51,762 nt of DNA from Paramagnetospirillum caucaseum (GTDB lineage Bacteria; Pseudomonadota; Alphaproteobacteria; Rhodospirillales; Magnetospirillaceae): assembly GCF_000342045.1 (NCBI RefSeq), contig NZ_AONQ01000030.1, forward strand, positions 1 to 51,762, read 5' to 3'. A model generated the notes under the pieces. It was not told the DNA's origin. It saw only the letters and a list, made by a program, of their open reading frames with translations, and did no database searches. Of the stretch, positions 25,876 through 33,561 are shown piece after piece (within the stretch, counting starts at the first letter, position 1; each line of letters begins with the position of its first letter). A program made the position numbers and the translations under genes.

Positions 25876-27446
25876 GCATCCGCGTCTCCTTCCAGCCCTC
25901 GGGGATCGACGGCGGCGCGCCCGCCGGCGAATTGCTGCTGGAGACGGCGCGGCGCCTGGGCGCGCGGATCGGAGCCAGCTGTGGCGGGCGGGGCAAGTGC
26001 CGTTCCTGCGCCATCCGCCTGGAAGGCGATCATCTGCCCGAGGCATCGGCCCCCGACCGCGAGGTCTTTTCCGCCGCCGAGCTGGAGTCCGGCTGGCGCC
26101 GCGCCTGCCAGACCCGGATTTCCCAGTCCTGCCGGGTTCACGTCTCGGCCCGCACCCACGGCGCGGCGGTGATGCACGGCCAGGCCATGACCGCCACCCG
26201 CGTCGGCATCGCCGAACCGGTCGCGGCGTCCGGCCTCGGCCTGGCGGTGGATCTGGGCACCACCAACCTCGCCGCCTCGCTGATCGATCTGGAGACCGGC
26301 GCGGTGGTGGCCCAGGCGGCGCTGGAAAATCCCCAGGCCATCTACGGCGGCGACGTCATCAGCCGGGGAGGGCGGGCGCTTCGCGACCCCGAGGCGGCGG
26401 GCGAGCTGCGCCGTCTGGCGGTGACGGCGATCGCCGCCCTGGCCCACACCGTGACCGGCGGCCGACCCGAGACCGTGCATCATCTCGCGGTGGTGGGCAA
26501 TTCGGTGATGCAGCACCTGCTGCTGGGGCTGGCGGTGGAGGGGCTGGTCAAGGCGCCCTACCGCCCGCTGCTGTCGGAGGCCCACGACCGGCCGGCCGAG
26601 GATTTCGGCCTCGCCCCCGGCGCCCGGCTGCATGTGGGCCCCAACATCGCCGGCTTTGTCGGCAGCGACCACGTGGCGGCCCTGCTGGACGTCCTGGATT
26701 CAGAGCCCCAGGGCTGCTGGGCCCTGCTGGACATCGGCACCAACACAGAGATTTCGCTCTTCCGGGATGGGCGGCTGGTCAGCGCCTCCTGCCCGTCGGG
26801 GCCGGCCTTCGAGGGCGGCGCGCTGACCTGCGGCATGCGGGCCGCGCCGGGTGCGGTGGAGCGGGTCCGCATCCATGGCGACCGTGCCGATTTCGGCGTC
26901 ATCGGCGACGCCGACCCGGTGGGGCTGTGCGGATCGGGCGTGCTGTCGCTGATGGCGGAGCTGCGCAAGGCCGGGATCGTCGACCGGCGGGGGCGGCTCG
27001 GCGGCGACCATCCCCTGGTGCGCGAACGCGGCCACGTCCGCGAGGTGGTCCTGGCCGGCGAGGCCGAGACCGGCGGGCCGCCGGTGACCTTCACCCAGGC
27101 CGATATCCGCAACGTGCAGTTGGCCAAGGCCGCCATCCGCGCCGGCCTCGACCTGATGCTGGAGCACGAGGGAATCGGCCCGGCCGCTCTCGACCGGGTG
27201 CTGGTGGCCGGCGCCTTCGGCAAATACATCGACCTGGGCGACGCGGTGGCCATCGGCATGCTGCCCGACCTGGAGGCCGGGCGCTTCAGCCAACTGGGCA
27301 ACGCGGCCGGTGCCGGGGTCGGCCGCATGCTGGCCTGCCACGGCGCCCGGCGGCGGGCCGGCGAAATCGCCAGAACCGCCCATCACCTGGACCTGGGAGC
27401 CCGCCCGGACTTCCAGAAACGCTTCATCGCCCGGATGGGTCTGTAA
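25872..27446 (+). CDS. RACo-type corrinoid protein reductive activase ([2Fe-2S] + ASKHA ATPase)
   Basis: 524 residues. An N-terminal ferredoxin domain has Cys37, Cys43, Cys46 and Cys79 (C-x5-C-x2-C-x32-C) for a [2Fe-2S] cluster. A linker (85-120) leads to the DUF4445/RACo_C ASKHA domain with phosphate motifs DLGTTNLA (about 125) and LDIGTNTEI, and adenosine-type VAGAFGKYIDL. RACo uses ATP to return inactive Co(II) corrinoid to the methyl-accepting Co(I) form, a need specific to corrinoid methyl pathways. It overlaps the preceding gene by four bases. This is the strongest single indicator that the operon works through a corrinoid protein. Confidence 0.92.
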   Translation: MSIRVSFQPSGIDGGAPAGELLLETARRLGARIGASCGGRGKCRSCAIRLEGDHLPEASAPDREVFSAAELESGWRRACQTRISQSCRVHVSARTHGAAVMHGQAMTATRVGIAEPVAASGLGLAVDLGTTNLAASLIDLETGAVVAQAALENPQAIYGGDVISRGGRALRDPEAAGELRRLAVTAIAALAHTVTGGRPETVHHLAVVGNSVMQHLLLGLAVEGLVKAPYRPLLSEAHDRPAEDFGLAPGARLHVGPNIAGFVGSDHVAALLDVLDSEPQGCWALLDIGTNTEISLFRDGRLVSASCPSGPAFEGGALTCGMRAAPGAVERVRIHGDRADFGVIGDADPVGLCGSGVLSLMAELRKAGIVDRRGRLGGDHPLVRERGHVREVVLAGEAETGGPPVTFTQADIRNVQLAKAAIRAGLDLMLEHEGIGPAALDRVLVAGAFGKYIDLGDAVAIGMLPDLEAGRFSQLGNAAGAGVGRMLACHGARRRAGEIARTAHHLDLGARPDFQKRFIARMGL

Positions 27447-27462
27447 CCAACGGAGGCTTTCC

Positions 27463-28335
27463 TTGAACGAGCAATGGACCATTATCGGCGAGCGCATCAA
27501 TCCCGGCTTCAAGAGCACCAAGGCGCTGTTCGAGACCAAGGATATCGCCGGTATCCAGGCCCTGGCGGTCAGGCAGGCCGAGGCCGGCGCCCGCTACCTC
27601 AACGTCAATGCCGGCATGGCGGGCGAGAAGGATCACGGCTTCGCCCGCGACATGGTCAAGGCCATCCAGGAGGCAGTTCCCGTCCCGCTGTCGTTCGACT
27701 CCGCCTCGCCCGAGCTGCAGCGGATCTATCTCACCACCTACGACGCCGACAAGGCGGGTGGCGCCAAGCCCATGATCAACTCCATCGCCGAGACCCGCCT
27801 GGACATGCTGGACATGCTGGCCATCCGGCCCTGCAAGGTGATCGTCATGGCCTCGGAGCGCCTGGAGGACGGCGCCGGACGGCGCAACGTCAAGGCCCAG
27901 GACGTGATCGACGTGGCCCGGCGCATGGTGGCCCACACCGACCGGCTGGGGGTGCCCCACGACGACCTCGTCATCGACGTCTCGGTGAGCGCCATGGCCG
28001 CCGACAGCGAGGGCCTGACCCGCATGGCGCTGGACGCCATCCGGACGATCGGCTCCGATCCCGATCTGGCCGGGGTCCACATCACCGGCGGCATCAGCAA
28101 TATCGGCCAGCAACTGCCGGCCAAGACCACCCAGGGCGCCGACCTCAAGCACAAGCTGGAATGCGCCTTCCTGACCATCGCCACCCCCCTGGGCTTCGAC
28201 ACCATCCTCGGCACGCCGTGGAAGGAGTACCATCTGCTGCCCGAGGACGATTTCGTCATGGAGGTCTTCCGCGACTTCATCACCCGCTCGGGCCTCGACG
28301 CCCTGCGTCAGGTCAGAAAGCTGTACAAGGCATGA
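27463..28335 (+). CDS. Methyltetrahydrofolate:corrinoid methyltransferase (AcsE/MtvA-like, pterin-binding)
   Basis: 290 residues forming a single pterin-binding TIM barrel: GERINPGF at the start, LNVNAG, FDSASPE, a PMINSIAE strand, VIDVSVSA and GGISNIGQQLP. These are the folate-binding blocks of MeTr from acetogens and of the folate-side enzyme in O-demethylases. It transfers the methyl group between the corrinoid protein and THF. The start is TTG at 27463, fixed by a GGAGG six bases upstream; no ATG fits. Confidence 0.9.
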   Translation: MNEQWTIIGERINPGFKSTKALFETKDIAGIQALAVRQAEAGARYLNVNAGMAGEKDHGFARDMVKAIQEAVPVPLSFDSASPELQRIYLTTYDADKAGGAKPMINSIAETRLDMLDMLAIRPCKVIVMASERLEDGAGRRNVKAQDVIDVARRMVAHTDRLGVPHDDLVIDVSVSAMAADSEGLTRMALDAIRTIGSDPDLAGVHITGGISNIGQQLPAKTTQGADLKHKLECAFLTIATPLGFDTILGTPWKEYHLLPEDDFVMEVFRDFITRSGLDALRQVRKLYKA

Positions 28336-29492
28336 AGCGCCTCGTCGTCGGCTCCTATTTCGATGGCGAGCGCCATCACGCGGACGGTCCCTACGCCATC
28401 CTCCACGAGAGCGGCGCCATCCTGGGCGTCGAGCGGGTGGAAGGCGGCGTCGACGCCCGGGATGGCGCCGCCTTCGCCATGCCCTCCCTGGTGGACGCCC
28501 ATGTCCACATCTTCCTGGACGGCGCCGAGCTGGACCCGGCCCGGCGCAAGCAGGCCATGGCGGCGGGCGAGGCCGAATCCCTGGCCGTCGCCCGGACCAA
28601 CGCCGAAGCCTCGTGGCGGGCCGGGCTCGGCCTGATCCGCGACGCCGGCGACCCGCGCGGCATCAACCACGCCGCCCGGCGGGAGCTGGCGGCGGCCGGC
28701 CATCCCATCCGGCTGCGCTCGCCCGGCCCGGCCCTCCACCGCCCCGGCCGCTACGGCTCGTTCCTGGGCGCCGCCATCGCCGAGGATAGCGACGCCGCCC
28801 GGGTGGTGTCGGAGCTGTGCCTGGACGCCGACGACATCAAGGTGCTGCTGACCGGGGTGATCGACTTCGCCAGCGGCACGGTCAAGGGCAAGCCCCAGTT
28901 CGACGAGGCCGCCGCCACCGCCATCGTCGCCGCCGCCCGCCGGCACGGCCGCCCCACCTTCGCCCATTGCAACGGGCCGGAAGGCCTCGCGGTGGCCATC
29001 CGGGCCGGCTTCGACTCCATCGAGCACGGTTACCTGATGGACGAGGAGAGCCTGCGGGCCATGGCCGGGGAAGGCATCGCCTGGACCCCCACCCTGGCCC
29101 CCGTAGCGGCGCAGCGCCATCTGGCGCCCGACGTCTCGGGCTTCGGTCCGGACATCCTCGCCTGTCTCGACACCATCCTGGCGCGGCATGCCGAATCCAT
29201 CCTGCGGGCCGCCCAATTGGGGGTGGCGCTCTATTGCGGTTCCGACGCCGGCGGCCAGGGCGTGCCCCACGGCGGCGGCCTGGTGGACGAGATGCTGCTG
29301 CTGGCCGGGGCGGGCGTGCCCATGGAGACCCTGCTGGCCGGCGCCACCGCCCTGCCCCGCGCCCGCTGGGGCGAGCCGGCATCCCTGATCCGGGCGGGGG
29401 AAGCCTTCGACCCCGTGGTCATGCCCCACTCGCCCTTCCTCCAGCCCCAGGCCCTGCGCCAGGCCCGCCGGCCCCACAGCGGAGACCGATAA
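28332..29492 (+). CDS. Amidohydrolase-superfamily enzyme of unknown substrate
   Basis: 386 residues. The metallo-amidohydrolase ligand set is complete: H57 and H59 (DAHVHIF), a Lys candidate in DDIKVLL, His in FAHCNG, His in IEHGY and Asp in GSDAGG. The fold is that of imidazolonepropionase- or cytosine-deaminase-like enzymes acting on cyclic amides and amidines. It overlaps the methyltransferase stop by four bases (ATGA), so it belongs to the operon. Two readings are possible: it opens or deacylates the methylated substrate, or it hydrolyses methenyl-THF, a cyclic amidine, in place of the FolD cyclohydrolase that seems defective in the next gene. Both are inference. Confidence 0.8.
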   Translation: MKRLVVGSYFDGERHHADGPYAILHESGAILGVERVEGGVDARDGAAFAMPSLVDAHVHIFLDGAELDPARRKQAMAAGEAESLAVARTNAEASWRAGLGLIRDAGDPRGINHAARRELAAAGHPIRLRSPGPALHRPGRYGSFLGAAIAEDSDAARVVSELCLDADDIKVLLTGVIDFASGTVKGKPQFDEAAATAIVAAARRHGRPTFAHCNGPEGLAVAIRAGFDSIEHGYLMDEESLRAMAGEGIAWTPTLAPVAAQRHLAPDVSGFGPDILACLDTILARHAESILRAAQLGVALYCGSDAGGQGVPHGGGLVDEMLLLAGAGVPMETLLAGATALPRARWGEPASLIRAGEAFDPVVMPHSPFLQPQALRQARRPHSGDR

Positions 29493-29494
29493 GC

Positions 29495-30760
29495 ATGCCC
29501 GCCGCCGCCCTTGCCCTGTCCCCCACCCATCACGACATGCTCGGCCGCCCGGTGGCGGGGGCCATTCTGGAGGAGGTGGCGGCCGAGGCGGCCCGCCTCG
29601 CCGCCCTGGGACGGCCGCCCCGTCTGGTGTCCATGACCATCGGCGATACCGCCCCGGTGGAGGTGTACGTGCGCAACCAGCGCCGGGCGGCGGAGACGGC
29701 CGGTATCGGCTTCTCCTGCCTCGCCCTGCCGGCCGACGTCGCCCAGGCGCAGGCCCTGGCCGAGATCAGGCGGCTGAACGCGGACGATTCCGTCACCGGC
29801 ATCATCCTGCAGCGCCCGGTGCCGCCGCACCTGTCGGTGAAATCCCTGCAAGGCGCCATCCTGCCGGCCAAGGACGTGGAGGGGATGCACCCCGCCTCCA
29901 TCGGCAACATCGTCTACGGCAATTCCAGCATCGGCCCGTGCACCGCCCTGGCCTCGGTGGAGATGCTGCGCCGCACCGGCCTCAGGCTGGAAGGCCTGGA
30001 GGTGGTGGTGATCGGCCATTCCGAGATCGTCGGCAAGCCCATCGCCTTCCTGCTGATGGCCGAAGGCGCCACCGTCACCGTCTGCCACCACATGACCCGC
30101 TCGGTGGCCATGCATTCCAGGCGGGCCGACGCGGTGTTCGTCGCCGTGGGCCGGCCCCACCTGATCGGCCCCGACATGATCAAGCCCGGCGCCGTGGTCA
30201 TCGACATCGGCATCAACCAGATCACCGATCCCCAGGGCCGCTCCCGGGTGGTGGGCGACGTGGACACCGACGCGGTGCGCGGCGTGGCCGGCTGGATCAC
30301 TCCGGTTCCGGGAGGAGTCGGACCGGTCACCGTCGCCATGCTGATGCGCAACGCCGTGCGCGCCGCCGGCCTGAACCGGCCCGCCGCGGTTGCGGCGGCG
30401 GCGGCCGTCGACCGGGTGCTGGTGGAAGGATTGGACCTGGAGATGTCCATCGGCCTGCATCCGTGGGAGATGAACGCGCTTCAGCCGGTCCGCATCGATC
30501 TGGAGATCGACTGCGAACGCCGCCCGCTGGGGGCGGAACCGGTGGTCTGCTACGAGCGGCTCAGCCGGCGGGTACGGGATCTGGCCGCCGCCGGCCATGT
30601 TGAACTGGTCGAAACCCTGGCCGAACGCATCGCGGGGCTTTGCCTTGCCGATCCCCGCGTGCACCGAGCCGCCGTGTCGGTCCGCAAGACCAGTGCCATT
30701 CCCGGGACTTCCGCCGTGGGGGTGAAAGTCATCCGGGAGAAGACAGAAAAAGCAATGTGA
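29495..30760 (+). CDS. FolD-FolB fusion: methylenetetrahydrofolate dehydrogenase with C-terminal dihydroneopterin aldolase-like domain
   Basis: 421 residues. Residues 15-300 align with FolD: Y58 of the YVxxK motif, Q106, the NADP loop VIGHSEIVGKP and the closing TPVPGGVGP. The cyclohydrolase Lys (E. coli K54, human K56) is Gln62 here, and DVDG is DVEG (E129). Residues about 307-415 align with FolB, keeping Glu in HPWEMN and Lys in VRKTSAIPG. The NADP(H) dehydrogenase step is likely intact while cyclohydrolase is likely lost. The fused FolB domain may act in pterin formation, or have another role on a pterin. Lies two bases after the amidohydrolase. Confidence 0.85.
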   Translation: MPAAALALSPTHHDMLGRPVAGAILEEVAAEAARLAALGRPPRLVSMTIGDTAPVEVYVRNQRRAAETAGIGFSCLALPADVAQAQALAEIRRLNADDSVTGIILQRPVPPHLSVKSLQGAILPAKDVEGMHPASIGNIVYGNSSIGPCTALASVEMLRRTGLRLEGLEVVVIGHSEIVGKPIAFLLMAEGATVTVCHHMTRSVAMHSRRADAVFVAVGRPHLIGPDMIKPGAVVIDIGINQITDPQGRSRVVGDVDTDAVRGVAGWITPVPGGVGPVTVAMLMRNAVRAAGLNRPAAVAAAAAVDRVLVEGLDLEMSIGLHPWEMNALQPVRIDLEIDCERRPLGAEPVVCYERLSRRVRDLAAAGHVELVETLAERIAGLCLADPRVHRAAVSVRKTSAIPGTSAVGVKVIREKTEKAM

Positions 30761-30777
30761 CAGAGAGGGAGGTTGTC

Positions 30778-31941
30778 ATGATCGCAAAGTTTGTCGCTGG
30801 AGCCGCTGTGGCTGCCATGATGTGCGTCGGCGGGGGCCAAGGCGCCCGCGCCGCCGAGGATATCCGGATCGGCGCATTCCTGTCGGTGACGGGAGTGATG
30901 TCGCTGATGGGCGATCCGGAAAAACGGACCCTGGACATGCTGGTGGAGAAGATCAACGCCGAGGGCGGCGTTCTCGGCCGCAAGATCCAGCTGATCACCT
31001 ATGACGACGGGTCCGAGCCGGAAAAGGCCACCACCTTCGTCAAGCGCCTGATCGACAACGACAAGGTCGACATCATCATCGGCGGATCGGGCACGCCCAC
31101 CTCCATGGCGGTGCTGGGCCTGATCGAGCGCGCCGAGATGCCCTACATCTCCCTGGGCGGCGGGGTCAGCATCGTCGAACCGGTGCGCAAATGGGTGTTC
31201 AAGGTGCCGCCCACCGACCGCATGGCCGCCGACCGGGTCCTGGCGGAAATGAAGTCCCGCGGCCTGACCAAGATGGCGATCCTGTCGGAGAACGTCGGCT
31301 TCGGAAAGTCCGGGCACGACCACACCGTGGCCCTGGCGCCCAAATACGGCATCGAGATCGTCGCCGACGAGGTTTATTCCCCCAAGGACCCCGACGTGAC
31401 CGCGCCACTCGCCAAGATCCGCTCCACTCCCGGCGTCCAGACCCTGTTCGTGTTCGGCAGCGGCAACGGCCCGGCGGTGGTGACCAAGAATATCCGCCAG
31501 CTCAACCTCAACATTCCGGTCTATCAGTCCCCCGGGGTGGCGTCGCGGGAGTTCCTGCGGCTGGTGGGCAACGCCGCCGACGGCATGCGCCTGGCGGCCG
31601 GCGCGCTGATCGTCGCCGAGCAGCTTCCCGCCAACGATCCCCAGCGGCCGGTGGTGGTCAACTTCAAGCGCATGTTCGAGGAAAGGAACAAGCCCATGGA
31701 CGTCAGCACCCTGGCGGGACACGGCTGGGATTCGCTGATGATCGTCACCGAGGCCATCAAGCGGGCCGGCGGCACCGACAAGGCCAAGGTCAGGGACGAG
31801 ATCGAGAAGACCAGGAACTTCATCGGCACGGCGGGCATGGTCAACATGTCGCCCACCGACCATCTGGGCCTGGGCGACGACGCCTATCACATGATCGAGG
31901 TCAGGAACGGCGACTGGGTCCTGAGCAACCGGCCCCTGTAA
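30778..31941 (+). CDS. Periplasmic branched-chain-amino-acid-type (LivJ/HAAT) substrate-binding protein
   Basis: 387 residues. A cleavable signal peptide (MIAKFVAGAAVAAMMCVG ... ARA, cleavage about residue 26) is followed by a type I periplasmic binding fold starting IRIGAFLSVTG, with the family block GGSGTPTSMAVLG. HAAT-type receptors bind branched amino acids, amides or aromatic carboxylates. It is the last gene of the operon, 17 bases after folD-folB behind a GGGAGG site, and a GC-rich hairpin follows. No Liv permease or ATPase genes are present, so it must share a transporter encoded elsewhere; its ligand may be the demethylation substrate. Confidence 0.88.
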   Translation: MIAKFVAGAAVAAMMCVGGGQGARAAEDIRIGAFLSVTGVMSLMGDPEKRTLDMLVEKINAEGGVLGRKIQLITYDDGSEPEKATTFVKRLIDNDKVDIIIGGSGTPTSMAVLGLIERAEMPYISLGGGVSIVEPVRKWVFKVPPTDRMAADRVLAEMKSRGLTKMAILSENVGFGKSGHDHTVALAPKYGIEIVADEVYSPKDPDVTAPLAKIRSTPGVQTLFVFGSGNGPAVVTKNIRQLNLNIPVYQSPGVASREFLRLVGNAADGMRLAAGALIVAEQLPANDPQRPVVVNFKRMFEERNKPMDVSTLAGHGWDSLMIVTEAIKRAGGTDKAKVRDEIEKTRNFIGTAGMVNMSPTDHLGLGDDAYHMIEVRNGDWVLSNRPL

Positions 31942-31955
31942 CCCCGCGAGAGGTT

Positions 31956-31987
31956 GCCGCCGGCCGGGCCCGCCCCCGGCCGGCGGC
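31956..31987 (+). terminator. GC-rich hairpin after the one-carbon operon
   Basis: Perfect 13-bp stem GCCGCCGGCCGGG/CCCGGCCGGCGGC with a 6-base loop, 14 bases after the last stop. No T-run follows, so it may rely on Rho or just stabilise the 3' end. The remaining bases to 32129 hold nothing recognisable. Confidence 0.55.
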
Positions 31988-32129
31988 GCCAATCCGGACC
32001 GGTGCCCCGGTGGTCTGGTGGAGGATCGCCAACGGCGCGACCAGCGGCGAGATGTCGCTTGGCCTCCTCCCCGGCGTCATTGGCCAGAAGCCCGTAAACA
32101 GCCTCAATTACCCATGGCTGTAGACGCCT

Positions 32130-32492
32130 TCAGCCTGATTCCCCGGCGGTCCTGACCGACGCTGCGATATCGGCGATAGACCGGAATAAAACCAGCGGAT
32201 CGTCCTTCGACGGCAGGAAGCCTCGTCGCTCCCAGAAAGCGGCCGCATCAGGGTCGAGGGCATTGACCACCAATGCCCATCCGCCAATCAACCGGGCAGC
32301 TTGAACACACCGGATCAAGGCGTGGGCCAGAAGGCCGGTGCCGATACCTTGCCCGGCCCAACCCTGGTCGGTTGCCAATTGGCCCAGCAACAGACAGGGC
32401 ACCGGGTTCGGTGGTTGCCCGGTCCAGATTGACGAAATCGCAATTGAGTTTCGCTGTATCGCCTGGGAACCCGGCGGGGTTGATGAAATTGT
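32130..32492 (-). pseudogene. GNAT acetyltransferase remnant (TacT-toxin-like), N terminus lost
   Basis: The frame, open from a TAG at 32493-32495, encodes TGQPPNPVPCLLLGQLATDQ then the acetyl-CoA loop GWAGQGIGTGLL and ends AAFWERRGFLP...DPLVLF, the C-terminal two thirds of a TacT/AtaT-type GNAT. In the full family about 60 more residues precede. The only start available is GTG at 32400-32402, inside the fold, so a functional enzyme is unlikely. A DUF1778 antitoxin gene, the usual partner, is missing. It is probably debris of an island at tRNA-Glu. Confidence 0.65.
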
Positions 32493-32528
32493 CTATCAGT
32501 GGCTGCGTCATGTCGAACGGCATGGTGG

Positions 32529-32843
32529 GTGACGTTGGGCGTTTCAACAGTTGACCATCCAGAGGCGGCCATCGAACGCCGCCTGCGGGCATTGTCCACG
32601 GACTATCCGTTCTCCCTGCCACTGGGCATGGACGAAGAGGGGCATAGCTACCTGCTCGGGGTCTTGGGCCTGTGCCGTGCCCAATGGCTGCTGACCGACA
32701 ATGGTGGTGGTGATTTGACCCCGCTGCACTGCCGGACGATCTTGAACCATGTCGGCTACATCGCGGCAATCGCCTGGATGACCGATCCGGGTGATGCGAT
32801 TCTGGTCCGGGCCGCCTGCCTTGGGAAGGTCCATGGCTGCTGA
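32529..32843 (+). CDS. Hypothetical protein, unknown, coupled to a broken upstream frame
   Basis: 104 residues from GTG at 32529, which overlaps the stop (TGA 32530-32532) of a preceding frame. That preceding frame (coding-like from about 32425, DEIAIEFRCIAWEPGGVDE, ending in QWLRHVERHGG) has no proper start and seems cut off by the junction with the GNAT remnant. The 104-residue product (PEAAIERRLRALS, SLPLGMDEEGHSYLLG) is not recognised. Base composition is lower in GC than the flanks, in line with acquired DNA. Translation is uncertain. Confidence 0.35.
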   Translation: MTLGVSTVDHPEAAIERRLRALSTDYPFSLPLGMDEEGHSYLLGVLGLCRAQWLLTDNGGGDLTPLHCRTILNHVGYIAAIAWMTDPGDAILVRAACLGKVHGC

Positions 32844-32885
32844 AGCAGTTTTCCGCTGCGGAAAACACCCGATCTGATCAGGAAT

Positions 32886-32918
32886 GTGCCACAAAACGTG
32901 CCACAGACCTGTGCCACA
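32886..32918. repeat. Three direct repeats of GTGCCACA beside tRNA-Glu
   Basis: Copies at 32886-32893, 32898-32905 and 32911-32918, spaced 12 and 13 bases. They lie 54 bases from the 3' end of tRNA-Glu, where tyrosine integrases of tRNA-targeting islands have their arm-type sites. On the minus strand they read TGTGGCAC. No integrase gene remains. Confidence 0.5.
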
Positions 32919-32971
32919 CGCCGGTCTCTGGCGAGTGCTAACTGCTTGATTTTATAGGAAAATCGCAGCCA

Positions 32972-33047
32972 TGGCGTCCCCACGGGGATTCGAACCCCGG
33001 TTACCGCCGTGAGAGGGCGGTGTCCTAGGCCTCTAGACGATGGGGAC
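32972..33047 (-). tRNA. tRNA-Glu (anticodon CTC)
   Basis: 76 nt with encoded CCA. Acceptor GTCCCCA, anticodon stem CCGCC/GGCGG with loop CTCTCAC (anticodon CTC), T-loop TTCGAAT. It is 20 bases downstream of the JAMM peptidase gene on the same strand. Confidence 0.97.
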
Positions 33048-33067
33048 GTCGAGGCGCGAGGCCCGCT

Positions 33068-33538
33068 TTATGTCGGAAAGACGGGGTCCTGGCAAGCTCT
33101 TTTTTCCGCCATTTCCATACGGACCGGAAACATCCGCCCGGCGGCGCGGTCCAGGCGGTGGGCCCGCATCTGAACGGCCTGCGGACGGCCGTCCGCGTCT
33201 GCGGCGGTTCCGACGATCAGCCAGATCAGATCCGGCTCCCAGGCCTGGGCCAGGTCCGTGGCCGAGGGGTGGGCGCTGCCATCGGGGTGGGAATGCCAGT
33301 GGCCGATCACCCGTTCTTGGGTGCCGCGCAGCGAGCGTTCGGCGGCGAAGCGGACCGCCGGGTCCAGTTCGAAGCGGTCGTTGCCTTCGGTCTTGAGAAG
33401 GTTGCCGGCAGGCACGACGCGAGTGACGGTGATCACCCGCCGTCCCCGGCCGATCAGCAGGCCGCAGCCTTCGGCCGGCCAAGCGGCCTCGGCGGCGGCG
33501 GCGATGGAGGCCATCTGTGTCGCCGAGAGGACCAGCAT
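33068..33538 (-). CDS. JAMM/MPN (M67-type) metallopeptidase-like protein
   Basis: 156 residues. Zinc site of the JAMM motif is complete: Glu in PAEGCGLL (about residue 23), then HWHSHPDGSAHPSATDLAQA with H-x-H and the distal Asp (about 79-93). Prokaryotic single-domain JAMM proteins cleave isopeptide or C-terminal peptides from ubiquitin-like sulfur carriers such as ThiS/MoaD relatives. No such carrier gene adjoins. DUF6476 gene lies 23 bases upstream on the same strand and tRNA-Glu follows, so the three may be co-transcribed. Confidence 0.88.
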   Translation of the reverse strand: MLVLSATQMASIAAAAEAAWPAEGCGLLIGRGRRVITVTRVVPAGNLLKTEGNDRFELDPAVRFAAERSLRGTQERVIGHWHSHPDGSAHPSATDLAQAWEPDLIWLIVGTAADADGRPQAVQMRAHRLDRAAGRMFPVRMEMAEKRACQDPVFPT

Positions 33539-33561
33539 GGCGTCGCTCCTTCCCCGCCCCG

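Noticed and set aside
29945-30603. Plus-strand frame overlapping folD-folB
   Set aside because: Arg/Gly-rich shifted-frame shadow of the fusion gene without motif or ribosome site.
32338-32532. Intact gene on the plus strand preceding the 104-residue ORF
   Set aside because: The first half overlaps the GNAT remnant on the other strand and has no natural start; only the last third looks coding, so it is treated as debris.
32886-32918. CRISPR array
   Set aside because: Repeat unit is only 8 bases with 4-5 base spacers; far too short, better explained as protein-binding direct repeats.
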